The position numbers were made by a program, and so were the translations under genes. DNA of 64,000 nt from Streptomyces smyrnaeus (GTDB lineage Bacteria > Actinomycetota > Actinomycetes > Streptomycetales > Streptomycetaceae): contig NZ_JAFFZM010000020.1 of the NCBI RefSeq assembly GCF_017676345.1, forward strand, positions 79,401 to 143,400, in the 5' to 3' direction. The notes beneath the pieces are model-generated. The model saw only the letters and a list, made by a program, of their open reading frames with translations. It was not told the DNA's origin and did not search any database. Of this stretch, positions 16,030 to 24,417 are shown piece by piece; the stretch's first letter is position 1, and the number at the start of each line of letters is the position of its first letter.

Positions 16030-18834
16030 TCAGCGCAGGAAGCCGTCCAGTACATCGGCCGTGTAGGTGCCGTCGTGGTAGGTGCGCACGTACTCGGCGG
16101 ACTCCTGCGCCGTCCGCATCGCCAGCTCCCGGTCGTCGAGCAGGGATTCGACCGCGCCACGCAGCGTGGCCGGGGTGGCGTTGACGATGGGCGGCCGGAT
16201 ACCGACCGACCGGTGCAGCCGCTCGTCCAGGAAGGCGATGACCGGCCTGCCCGCGGCCATCCCCTCGCAGGCGAACGTGCCGTAGGTGCCCACCGCGAAC
16301 TGGTCGACGACGATGTCCGCCTCCTTGACCAGCTCCTGCACCTCGACCCAGGGCACCCCGGTCGCCATCCGGAACTCGATCAGGCCCCGCCGGTCCATCT
16401 CCTCCAGCACCGGCACCACCTGCTCGGTGCCCTTGGTCCAGCGTTTGGAGGGCGCGTGCACCACCACGGGGCGGGCCCGCTCCATGGCGGGGCGCTCGCT
16501 CGTCCAGCCGTCGACGTCGACCACCAGCGGGGCCCAGCGCGCGCCGGGCAGCTCCTCCAGCAGATCGGGGGTGGTCACGAACTGCGGCAGCCCGCTCTGC
16601 GCCGCCATCCGCCGGTTGCGGGCGCTCTTCTTCGCCAGCGCCCGCAGGATCGCCTCGTCCGCCGCGTGGAAGAGCGAGTTCTCGTAGCGGCTCATATGCC
16701 GTTGCGGGTCGCGGACGTCGCTGCCGTGCGCCAGCAGCGCCACCTTGATTCCGGCCGCGGACAGGGAGGGCAGGTCGTCCTGGATGTGGCCGCCGTTGAG
16801 TCTGCCCAGCGCCGGGGTGAAGGAGTCGGCCAGGTAGTGGGTGTAGGAGCCCAGCACGCGGCGCGCCCGGTCGAGCTGGAAGCCCAGGTCACCGGTGCGC
16901 TCGCCGACCGCGTAGATGTCGGCGGGGTAGATGACGCTCTGGTCGTGGGTGTGCATCACCACCTCGGCCGACAGGTCCTGGCGCCGCTCGCACAGCGCCC
17001 GCGCGAACCCGGCCAGCTGGCCGGCCGAGTTGGCGCAGCCCATGCCGAGCCGCACCGGAGTGCTGTCCAGCGACCGCCAACCGGCGGGGACACCACCGGG
17101 GGTGGCCGGCTCCGGCGGCGGCGCCGCCCGCCCCGGGGCGCCCAGACCGGGCTGCTCGGAGGCCGACCACGGCACGCTGCGGGGCGCGAGCCTGGCGGCG
17201 GCCGCCTGGCCCGCGAGCCGCTCGTAGAGGTCCAGCAGCCCGGCGGACTGCTGCTCCCAGGACAGTTCCCGCAGCAGCGGCTCGGTGATCCGCGCGGCCA
17301 GGGTGCTGCGCTGGGCGAGGCCGCGCTGCACGGCGGCGACGAAGGAGGGCACGTCCTCGGTGACGTACACCTCGCCGACGCCGGTGCGTTCGACGAAGTT
17401 GCGCAGCGTCCGCACCCCGCTGGTGATCAGCGGCAGTCCGGCGTGCAGATACTCGGCCGCCTTGGTGGGCAGCGAGATCTCGCAGTTGGGCACGTGCCGG
17501 AAGCAGATCACACCGAGGTCGGCCGAGGAGAGGTAGTCGGGCACCTGCTCCTGCGGCACATACGGCACCACATGCACCCGCTGCCGGACGCCGAGTTCGT
17601 CGGCGCGGGCCAGCAGCCCCTGGAGGGTCGCGTTCTGTTTGCCCGCGACCAGCGCCAGATGCGCGTGCGGCAGCTGGGCCAGGCCCTCCACAGCGGTGTC
17701 CAGGCCGCGCTCGGGGCCGATCCACCCGGCGTAGACGAGCAGCGGCACATCCGGGCCCAGCCCGCAGGCGTCCCGCACCGAGACGCGCTCCCCGGCGTAG
17801 GCGCTGACGGTCTCGCGTACCGGCGCGTTGGCGACGACCAGCGGCTCGGCGGGCAGCGCGTAGGCCTCCCGCAGAATGCCCGCCAGCTCCCCGGAGACGG
17901 TGACCACGGCGTCCGCCCTGCGGATGAACTCCTCCTCCACTCCGGGGAAGGCGCCGGCCCGCACCGCGTCCGGCCACTCCACACCGCGGACGTACTCGTG
18001 CGCGTCGTACAGCCAGCGGGTGGGCACCCCGCGGGCGCGCAGCCGGGCGGCGCTGCGCGCGCCCACGGCGATCATCAGATGGTCGTTGGCGTGGATGACG
18101 TCCGGCTCGATCTCCTCGATGACCGGGCCGAACGCCAGGTCGATGTCGAGGAGTTCGGGCCAGTCGACACGCCAGTCACCGGTCGGCTTCGGCGGCCCGG
18201 CGGCCCGGCGGCGCTCCCACTGGTAGGCGCGCCCGCGGCCCTTGTGCGCGTACCGGCGGACCCGCACCCACCCCTTGAGGGCCTCCCGGGCCAGTTGCCG
18301 GGCGAGCGCGGACGGCAGCGCCTCCGGCGTACGCAGCCCCTGCGGCGCGGGCCGTCCGCCCGAGGGCGCGCCGAGCCAGCCCACGCGCGCCGTCTGCTCG
18401 CGCACCCACGCGGCGTGCGCGGCGCGCGCCCGTACCCAGGCGGAGTCGTCGGGCAGTCCGAACTGGGTGAGGCGGCTGCGCAGCTGGGGGCGGCGGCGCT
18501 CGGCCGCCACCACGGCCCGCATGTGCGCCGAGACCGGCACCTTGATGACGCGGACGGGACCGAGCACCGACTCCTCGCGCCGCTTGGAGGGGCTGCGGCC
18601 GATCAGCGTCACGTCCCAGCCCGCCCTGGCCGCGGCGATCGCGGTCTTCTGCACCCGGGAGTCGCCCGTGATGGTGTTGCCGACGACGACCGCCAGCCGC
18701 GGCCGCCCCCGGGGGCGCTCGTCCCCGGTACGCGCCGCGCTCTCGCCCATCCGCCCCTCGGCCGCGTCGGGCGCTTCCGGGGCGTTGCTGCCGCGCGCCG
18801 TCCGGCGCCGGATGATGCGGTGCGTTGGCTTCAT
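16030..18834 (-). CDS. Fused double GT-B glycosyltransferase
   Basis: 934 residues, about twice the size of a single GT4 enzyme. Residues ~45-560 form one GT-B protein (LAVVVGNTITGDSRVQKTAIAAARAG, HANDHLMIAVGA, LLVYAGWIGPERGLDTAVEG, PTKAAEYLHAGLPLITSG). After a Pro/Ala-rich linker (~570-600), residues ~605-934 form a second, shorter one (GMGCANSAGQLAGFARAL, VVHAPSKRWTKGTEQVVPVL, FACEGMAAGRPVIAFLDE). The ATG at 18834 overlaps the preceding stop (ATGA). The two active sites could add successive sugars or alternate in polymerisation. Met29 (18750) is an alternative start. Specificity unknown. Confidence 0.88.
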   Translation of the reverse strand: MKPTHRIIRRRTARGSNAPEAPDAAEGRMGESAARTGDERPRGRPRLAVVVGNTITGDSRVQKTAIAAARAGWDVTLIGRSPSKRREESVLGPVRVIKVPVSAHMRAVVAAERRRPQLRSRLTQFGLPDDSAWVRARAAHAAWVREQTARVGWLGAPSGGRPAPQGLRTPEALPSALARQLAREALKGWVRVRRYAHKGRGRAYQWERRRAAGPPKPTGDWRVDWPELLDIDLAFGPVIEEIEPDVIHANDHLMIAVGARSAARLRARGVPTRWLYDAHEYVRGVEWPDAVRAGAFPGVEEEFIRRADAVVTVSGELAGILREAYALPAEPLVVANAPVRETVSAYAGERVSVRDACGLGPDVPLLVYAGWIGPERGLDTAVEGLAQLPHAHLALVAGKQNATLQGLLARADELGVRQRVHVVPYVPQEQVPDYLSSADLGVICFRHVPNCEISLPTKAAEYLHAGLPLITSGVRTLRNFVERTGVGEVYVTEDVPSFVAAVQRGLAQRSTLAARITEPLLRELSWEQQSAGLLDLYERLAGQAAAARLAPRSVPWSASEQPGLGAPGRAAPPPEPATPGGVPAGWRSLDSTPVRLGMGCANSAGQLAGFARALCERRQDLSAEVVMHTHDQSVIYPADIYAVGERTGDLGFQLDRARRVLGSYTHYLADSFTPALGRLNGGHIQDDLPSLSAAGIKVALLAHGSDVRDPQRHMSRYENSLFHAADEAILRALAKKSARNRRMAAQSGLPQFVTTPDLLEELPGARWAPLVVDVDGWTSERPAMERARPVVVHAPSKRWTKGTEQVVPVLEEMDRRGLIEFRMATGVPWVEVQELVKEADIVVDQFAVGTYGTFACEGMAAGRPVIAFLDERLHRSVGIRPPIVNATPATLRGAVESLLDDRELAMRTAQESAEYVRTYHDGTYTADVLDGFLR

Positions 18835-20192
18835 GCTGTGTGCTCCGCGGCGGTGGGGGCGGTGCGCTCGGTGCGGGTGGGGGCCACCTCGACGGGCTCG
18901 CGGGGGACCTCGACGGCCTCGGCGGCTGCCACACGGTCGACAGGCTCCATGTGCTCAGCGGGCGCCAGTGGCTCGACGGGCGCCATGCGCTCGACCGGTT
19001 CCAGGGGTTCGACCAGTGGGGCCGCATCCCGTGCGCCGTCCGCCGGCGGGGCCGCCTCGTTCGCCGACTCCAGCACGGCGGCCGACACCTGCACCGTCCG
19101 CAGCCCCTCGCGGGCCGTGACGATGCCGCTGCCCTGCCCCGTACCGTTGCGTACCGCGTCGCGGAACCGCTCGTGCTCGACGAGCAACGGCTCCCGCTTG
19201 GCGAAGGCGTACCGCACGGTGTCCCCCTCGGCCACGCCGCGGAAGGCCCGCAGCGCCTCCCACTCGGTGGCCACGGCGCCGTTGGCGTGGAAGGTCAGAT
19301 CGGCGGTGAGGGTGTCGGCGACGAAGCAGCCCCGCTCCCCGGTGACGGCGGTGAAGCGCTCCTTGAGCGGGCTGAGCCAGTTCACCAGGTGGCTGACCAT
19401 CGTGCCGTCGGTCAGGGAGCCGACGACCGCGACCATGTCCTCGTGCTCCCGGCCGCTCTTGGAGAGGGTGCGTGCCGCCAGCGAGGCGTAGGCCTGCCCA
19501 GTGACCCAGCTCGTCAGGTCGATGTCGTGGGTGGCCAGATCCTTGACCACTCCCACGTCGGCGATGCGGTGCGGGAAGGGGCCCTGCCGGCGGGTGACGA
19601 CCTGGAAGACCTCCCCCAGCTCCCCGGCCTCCAGCCGCGCCCGCAGCTGCTGGAGTGCCGGATTGAACCGCTCCACATGACCGACCCCGGCCACCAGCCC
19701 GCGCTCCTCGAAGGCGTCCACCAGCCGCCGCGCCGCCTGCGGCGTGTGCGCCAGCGGCTTCTCGATGAGCGCGCACACGTCGTGCGCGGCGAGCTGGAGA
19801 CCGACCGCCTCGTGCAGCGCCGTCGGGCAGGCGACCACCGCGTAGTCGACGCCCAGCGCCAGCAGGTCGGCCACCTCGGACAGCACCGGTACGCCGCACA
19901 CGGCCGGCACGCTGCCGTGCGGGTCGCCCGCCGGGTCGACGGCGCCGACGAACTCCACGCCCTCCAGCGAAGAGAGGATCCGCGCGTGGTTTCGGCCCAT
20001 CGCGCCCAGCCCGATCAGCCCGGCACGCAGCCGCGCGCCGTCGGGCCGGTGCCCGACGGGCTGCTCGGCCGGTACGGGCGCCGCGGTGCCGGTCCCGGGG
20101 CCGTACGCCACCGGGGGCACGGTGGTCTTGGGGGCGTTGGCCGTGGGCGCCACGGGGGCCTTCGCCGCCGCCGTCGCTCTTATCGCCGTCAT
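18831..20192 (-). CDS. Gfo/Idh/MocA family sugar-nucleotide dehydrogenase (WbpB/WlbA-like)
   Basis: 453 residues. The NAD-binding motif is AGLIGLGAMGRNHARIL near residue 58, followed by the family lysine in ALIEKPLAHT and the ATHDIDL motif with the catalytic-type His. In Pseudomonas and Bordetella such enzymes oxidise C3 of UDP-GlcNAcA to the 3-keto sugar, the substrate of the next aminotransferase; the neighbouring genes support that role. About 55 N-terminal and 65 C-terminal residues (Pro/Val/Glu-rich, repeating VEPLEPVERMAPVEPLAPAE) are extra to the family. It overlaps the aminotransferase stop and the fused GT start by 4 bp each, so three genes are translationally coupled. Confidence 0.88.
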   Translation of the reverse strand: MTAIRATAAAKAPVAPTANAPKTTVPPVAYGPGTGTAAPVPAEQPVGHRPDGARLRAGLIGLGAMGRNHARILSSLEGVEFVGAVDPAGDPHGSVPAVCGVPVLSEVADLLALGVDYAVVACPTALHEAVGLQLAAHDVCALIEKPLAHTPQAARRLVDAFEERGLVAGVGHVERFNPALQQLRARLEAGELGEVFQVVTRRQGPFPHRIADVGVVKDLATHDIDLTSWVTGQAYASLAARTLSKSGREHEDMVAVVGSLTDGTMVSHLVNWLSPLKERFTAVTGERGCFVADTLTADLTFHANGAVATEWEALRAFRGVAEGDTVRYAFAKREPLLVEHERFRDAVRNGTGQGSGIVTAREGLRTVQVSAAVLESANEAAPPADGARDAAPLVEPLEPVERMAPVEPLAPAEHMEPVDRVAAAEAVEVPREPVEVAPTRTERTAPTAAEHTA

Positions 20193-21343
20193 CGGATCAC
20201 TCCCGCCATGCTCGCCGCGCTGTTGGCGGCCGCAACGATCTGGTCCAGGTCGCCCGGGGTGAGCGAGGGGTGTACGGGAAGGGAGAGCACCTCGGCGGCG
20301 GCCTGGTCGGTGACCGGGAGATCGGCGCCCAGGTGCGCGTACGGTTTCAACCGGTGGATGGGTGTCGGGTAGTAGACGGCGCACCCCACACCGGCGGCCT
20401 GCAACTCGCGCTGCACCGCGTCCCGTACGGCGGCGCCGCCGGGCACCCGGACCGTGTACTGGTGGTAGACGTGCCGGGCGCCGTCGGCCACCAGCGGGGT
20501 GACCAGTCCCCCGGTCAGCCCCGCGTCGAGCGCCTTGGCGTTGGTGCGGCGCTGTTCGGTCCACTCCGGCAGCCGCTCCAGCTGCACCCGTCCGATGGCC
20601 GCCGCCACATCGGTCATCCGCATGTTGGCGCCGACGATCTCGTTCTCGTACCGCTGCTCCATGCCCTGGTTGCGCAGCAGCCGCAGGGTGCGGGCCCGCT
20701 CCGCGTCGGGGACGACGACCAGCCCGCCCTCCAGGGTGTGCATGTTCTTGGTGGGGTAGAAGCTGAAGCACGCCGCGTCGCCGAAGGCACCCACCGGGCG
20801 GCCGTGCAGCGCGGCCGCGTGCGCCTGGCAGGCGTCCTCGACGACCGCCAGCCCGTGCCGCTGCGCGAGCTGGGTCAGCCGGCCCATCGGCGCCGGATGG
20901 CCGTACAGATGCACCGGCATCAGCGCGGCCGTCCGCGGACCGACGGCCTCGGCGGCGGCGTCCGGGTCGAGGCAGAAGGTGTCCGGGTCGATCTCCGCGA
21001 AGACGGGATCGGCCCCGGCCAGCCGCACCGCGTTGGCCGTCGCGGCGAACGAGAAGGAGGGGACCACCACCTCGTCGCCCGGCCCGATGCCGAGCGCGAG
21101 CAGCGCCAGGTGCAGCGCGGAGGTGCCCGAGTTCACGGCGACGCACGGGCGGCCCTCGACCAGCGCCGCGAACTCCTCCTCGAACGCCGCCACTTCCGGG
21201 CCCTGCACCACGCGGCCGTCGCGCAGCACCCGCACGGCGGCGGCCACCTCGTCGTCCCCGATCACGGGTTTGGCGGCCGGTACGGTCGGCCTGGCGAGCG
21301 TGGGCTCGGCAGCCGGAATGATGTCTTTTCGCAGCCCTTGCAT
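20189..21343 (-). CDS. DegT/DnrJ/EryC1/StrS aminotransferase (WbpE/WlbC-like)
   Basis: PLP-dependent sugar aminotransferase. It has VNSGTSALHLALLALGIGPGDEV (cofactor phosphate), VEDACQAHAA (the Asp that contacts the pyridine N) and the Schiff-base lysine in FYPTKNMHTLEGG (Lys199 counted from this start). I favour the ATG at 21343 because GGAGGG lies ten bases upstream and the family fold begins soon after; the frame is open to 21433, with starts at 21379, 21415 and 21433 also possible. Predicted to transaminate the 3-keto-uronic acid made by the Gfo/Idh/MocA protein. It is ATGA-coupled to that gene and lies downstream of the acetyltransferase. Confidence 0.9.
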   Translation of the reverse strand: MQGLRKDIIPAAEPTLARPTVPAAKPVIGDDEVAAAVRVLRDGRVVQGPEVAAFEEEFAALVEGRPCVAVNSGTSALHLALLALGIGPGDEVVVPSFSFAATANAVRLAGADPVFAEIDPDTFCLDPDAAAEAVGPRTAALMPVHLYGHPAPMGRLTQLAQRHGLAVVEDACQAHAAALHGRPVGAFGDAACFSFYPTKNMHTLEGGLVVVPDAERARTLRLLRNQGMEQRYENEIVGANMRMTDVAAAIGRVQLERLPEWTEQRRTNAKALDAGLTGGLVTPLVADGARHVYHQYTVRVPGGAAVRDAVQRELQAAGVGCAVYYPTPIHRLKPYAHLGADLPVTDQAAAEVLSLPVHPSLTPGDLDQIVAAANSAASMAGVIR

Positions 21344-21485
21344 GGCGGATGTGCCCTCCGGTACCCCCGGCAGATTCATCCCTATGTGGACCCTGATTCG
21401 ACCGCTCTCTTGCATGATTTGCGTACGCATCACCCGGATCGCCTACACAAGCACCCCTGCCGAGGGCTGCGACCTCCACACCGCG

Positions 21486-22211
21486 TCACCTCATGGGCGT
21501 TTCCTCGCGGAGCGTGACGGTGGCCGCTGACGCCTCGTCCCCGCGCGCGGCCTCCTCCACATACCGCGCACCCGTCCGCGGGCACTCCCACTCCCCCGGC
21601 CGCCCCGGCAGCGGACGCAGCCGCAGCCCCGCCCGGCCCACCCAGCCGATACGGCGGGCCGGCACCCCCGCGACGAGGGCGAAGTCGGGCACGTCGGCCG
21701 TCACCACGGCGCCCGCGGCCACCATCGCCCAGCTGCCGATCCGTACCGGGGCCACACACACCGACCGGGCGCCCAGCGAGGCCCCCTCGGCGACGGTGAC
21801 GCCCACCGCCTCCCAGTCGCTCGCCTGCTTGAGCGCACCGTGCGGGTCCACCGCCCGCGGGGCCCGGTCGTTGGTGAGCACCACGGCGGGCCCCACGAAG
21901 ACGCCGTCGCCCAGCACGGCGGGCTCGTAGACGAGGGCGTGGTTCTGCAGTTTGCACCGCGCCCCGATGCGGACGCCCGCACCGACGTAGGCGCCGCGGC
22001 CGACCACGCACTCCGCGCCGAGCTGAGCGTTCTCGCGCACCTGTGCGAGCTCCCACACGGTGCTGCCGTCTCCGACGACGGCCTGCTCGGAGACCTGCGC
22101 ACCGGGCATGGCCCGAAACCCGCCGAGGCGGGTGTGGTGCGGGGGACGGAAGGAAGAGGCGGAAGCCGGGGAGGGAGTGGCCGGAGTGGGGGTGGCGTCG
22201 GCGGTGGACAT
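21486..22211 (-). CDS. Left-handed beta-helix N-acetyltransferase (WbpD/WlbB-like)
   Basis: Hexapeptide-repeat acetyltransferase, 241 residues from the ATG at 22211. Successive isoleucine-patch repeats (QVSEQAVVGDGSTVWELAQV, NAQLGAECVVGRGAYVGAGV, GARCKLQNHALVYEPAVLGD) form the helix. The signature NDRAPRAVDP and the closing PVRIGSWAMVAAGAVVTADV, ALVAGVPARRIGWVGR are as in the family that acetylates the 3-amino group of UDP-GlcNAc(3N)A. The first ~25 residues are a low-complexity Ala/Pro/Thr tail. It is the first gene of the seven-gene leftward operon; the upstream gap holds an imperfect direct repeat. Confidence 0.9.
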   Translation of the reverse strand: MSTADATPTPATPSPASASSFRPPHHTRLGGFRAMPGAQVSEQAVVGDGSTVWELAQVRENAQLGAECVVGRGAYVGAGVRIGARCKLQNHALVYEPAVLGDGVFVGPAVVLTNDRAPRAVDPHGALKQASDWEAVGVTVAEGASLGARSVCVAPVRIGSWAMVAAGAVVTADVPDFALVAGVPARRIGWVGRAGLRLRPLPGRPGEWECPRTGARYVEEAARGDEASAATVTLREETPMR

Positions 22212-22523
22212 GAGGGCTCGCTTTCTGTCCCGGTGCGGGACGGGCAGGCGGTCACGGGATCCGGGGCGGGCGGACGTACGGGTCCGGGCCGGGCGGCTGT
22301 TCGGGGTCCGGAACCGGCGGACGTACGGGTCCGGGACGGGAGAATCGTTCGGGGTCCGAGGCCGAGGATGGCGACGCCCCCGGCGTGTGACGCGACCGGC
22401 GCGCCGCGCGCGGCGTGGACTCCGCCCGCTGCCCCGCAGCCCACGTCCGCCAGCCGGGTGAGCGGCACCCGGGCGGCGCGCCGCACCCGAGGGGCCCGGC
22501 GGAGCCGGAGGGAAGGTGGCGGT
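22212..22523. promoter_or_regulatory. 312-bp divergent control region with a 47-bp-period direct repeat
   Basis: Gap between the acetyltransferase operon (left) and the AftB-like gene (right). It contains an imperfect direct repeat of about 42 bp at 22269-22310 and 22316-22358. Both copies start GGCGGACGTACGGGTCCGGG and both end TTCGGGGTCCG; the period is 47 bp. No ORF with streptomycete codon bias or recognised motif was seen, so this is the likely place for both promoters and perhaps a repeated regulator site. Confidence 0.6.
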
Positions 22524-24392
22524 ATGTCCAGCTCCGATGAGATCCCCGTCCCCCAACCGGCCGAGGGGCCGCGGGCATTCGGCCTGCCCGGCACGCTGGC
22601 CCAGCGCTGGAACGCGCTCGCCGTCGCCGCCTGCGGCGCGGCAGTCCTCGTTCTGGGGTACCGGCACCGCTGGACCAACGACGACGCGCTGATCTACACC
22701 CGCACCGTGCGCCAGATCCTCGCCGGCAACGGCCCCGTCTACAACGTCGGCGAGCGGGTCGAGACCTCCACCGGGACCCTGTGGCAATGGCTGCTCGCGG
22801 CCGGCAGCACCGTACCCGGAGTGGACGACCCGCTCCGGCTCGCCGTGGCCCTCGGACTGCTGCTCACCGTGGCGGGGTTCCTGCTCGCCCTGGACGGCAC
22901 CCGCCGTATGATCCGCCTCCGCCACCCCGCCGGCGCCCTGCTGCCCGCGGGCGTACTGGTACTGCTCCCGCTGTGCGCGACCTGGGACTACGCGACCTCC
23001 GGACTGGAGACCGGGCTCACCTTCGCCTATCTCGGCGGCTGCTGGTGGCTGCTGGTCCGGGCGCGGGCCGGACTCGACCGGACCGCAACCGCCCGAGCCG
23101 CAACCGACCAGGCAACAGGCGACCGGACCACAACCGACCAGGCCGCACCCGACCGGACCGCGCCCGGTGGCCGGGCGCTGCCCGCCATCGCGTTCGCACT
23201 CGGTCTGGGCCCGCTCGTGCGGCCGGACCTCACCCTGGTCAGCGCGGTCTTCCTGGCCGCGCTGTGGCTGATGTGGCGCCCCACGCCGCGCACCACCCTC
23301 GGCTGGGCCGGCGCGGCCCTGGCGCTGCCCCTCGCGTACGAGCTCTTCCGCGCCGGGTACTACGGCGTACTCGTCCCGCTCCCGGCCATCGCCAAGGAGG
23401 CCTCCGGCACCCAGTGGGAGTACGGCTGGGGCTATCTGGTCAACACCCTCCATCCGTACGCCCTGTGGGTACCGCTCGGCCTCCTCGCCGCCTTCGGCCT
23501 GCGAGAGCTGGCCCGCCGAGCCCGCGGATGGTCGGCGCAACCGGTACGCACCGCGGACGCCGCCCTGGTCGCGGCCCCCGTGGTGACCGGAGCGCTGTCG
23601 GTGCTCTTCGTCGTGAAGGTCGGCGGTGACTTCATGCACGGCCGGATGATCCTGCCCGGACTCTTCCTGATGCTGCTGCCGGCCTTTCTGCTGCCGTACG
23701 GACGCGCGGCGGCGGCGCTGGCCTCAGCAGTGGGCGTCTGGGGCCTCGTCTGCCTCCTCGCGTTCCGCCCACCGCTGGAGAGCCCCGACGACGGTCGGAT
23801 CATCTTCGACTCGCACAGCATCTACCAGCAGGCCCTCGGCGCGCGGCACCCCGTCAGCCAGCACGACCACGTCGCGGCGCCCCGCACCTTCACGAAGGTG
23901 GCCCAGCGCGCCGTCCGCGAGGGCGAGCACACCTTGGTGCTGCGGCTGCCCCACGACGCCGGATACCCACTGGTGCGGATGGCGCCGCACGTACGGGCAC
24001 CGGTGGGCGGCGCGGAGGCACGGCTGGGCCTGGCCGGAGCCGTCCTCCCGCTGGACGGGGTCGTCGTCGACCTGCTCGGCCTCGGCAACCCGCTCGGCGC
24101 CCACACCGAACCGACCGCCCACGCCAAGGCCGGACACGAGAAGCCGCTCGACCGCGCATGGGTCGTCGCCGATCTGACGGCACCGGGCACGCCGGTTCCG
24201 TCAGGCGTCGACCCGCGCCGGGTGGCGGCCGCCCGCCACGCCCTCACCTGCGGCCCCCTCCCCGACCTCCTCGCCTCCACCCGCGCCCCGCTGACCGCCG
24301 ACCGCTTCTGGTCCAACCTCACCGGCTCCTGGTCCCGCACCCACCTGCGCATCCCCGCCGACCCCCTGGCCGCCGAACGCCACCTGTGCTGA
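22524..24392 (+). CDS. AftB-like membrane arabinofuranosyltransferase candidate
   Basis: 622-residue multispanning membrane protein. GGAGGGAAGG lies upstream of the ATG at 22524. After a short cytoplasmic N-terminus and one membrane helix comes RWTNDDALIYTRTVRQIL with the paired acidic residues Asp53-Asp54, typical of GT-C polyprenyl-phosphate-sugar transferases. Next is NGPVYNVGERVETSTGTLW, then about nine more helices, including ATWDYATSGLETGL and GPLVRPDLTL. The last ~200 residues form a soluble, presumably extracytoplasmic domain. The pattern matches mycobacterial AftB (Rv3805c), which lies next to ubiA there and adds terminal arabinofuranose from DPA. The DPA genes at 3169-7061 would supply the donor. 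Assignment is by memory of the family, so a related GT-C sugar transferase remains possible. Confidence 0.75.
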   Translation: MSSSDEIPVPQPAEGPRAFGLPGTLAQRWNALAVAACGAAVLVLGYRHRWTNDDALIYTRTVRQILAGNGPVYNVGERVETSTGTLWQWLLAAGSTVPGVDDPLRLAVALGLLLTVAGFLLALDGTRRMIRLRHPAGALLPAGVLVLLPLCATWDYATSGLETGLTFAYLGGCWWLLVRARAGLDRTATARAATDQATGDRTTTDQAAPDRTAPGGRALPAIAFALGLGPLVRPDLTLVSAVFLAALWLMWRPTPRTTLGWAGAALALPLAYELFRAGYYGVLVPLPAIAKEASGTQWEYGWGYLVNTLHPYALWVPLGLLAAFGLRELARRARGWSAQPVRTADAALVAAPVVTGALSVLFVVKVGGDFMHGRMILPGLFLMLLPAFLLPYGRAAAALASAVGVWGLVCLLAFRPPLESPDDGRIIFDSHSIYQQALGARHPVSQHDHVAAPRTFTKVAQRAVREGEHTLVLRLPHDAGYPLVRMAPHVRAPVGGAEARLGLAGAVLPLDGVVVDLLGLGNPLGAHTEPTAHAKAGHEKPLDRAWVVADLTAPGTPVPSGVDPRRVAAARHALTCGPLPDLLASTRAPLTADRFWSNLTGSWSRTHLRIPADPLAAERHLC

Positions 24393-24417
24393 GACCCGAC
24401 TCCCCCTGGGCGACCTG

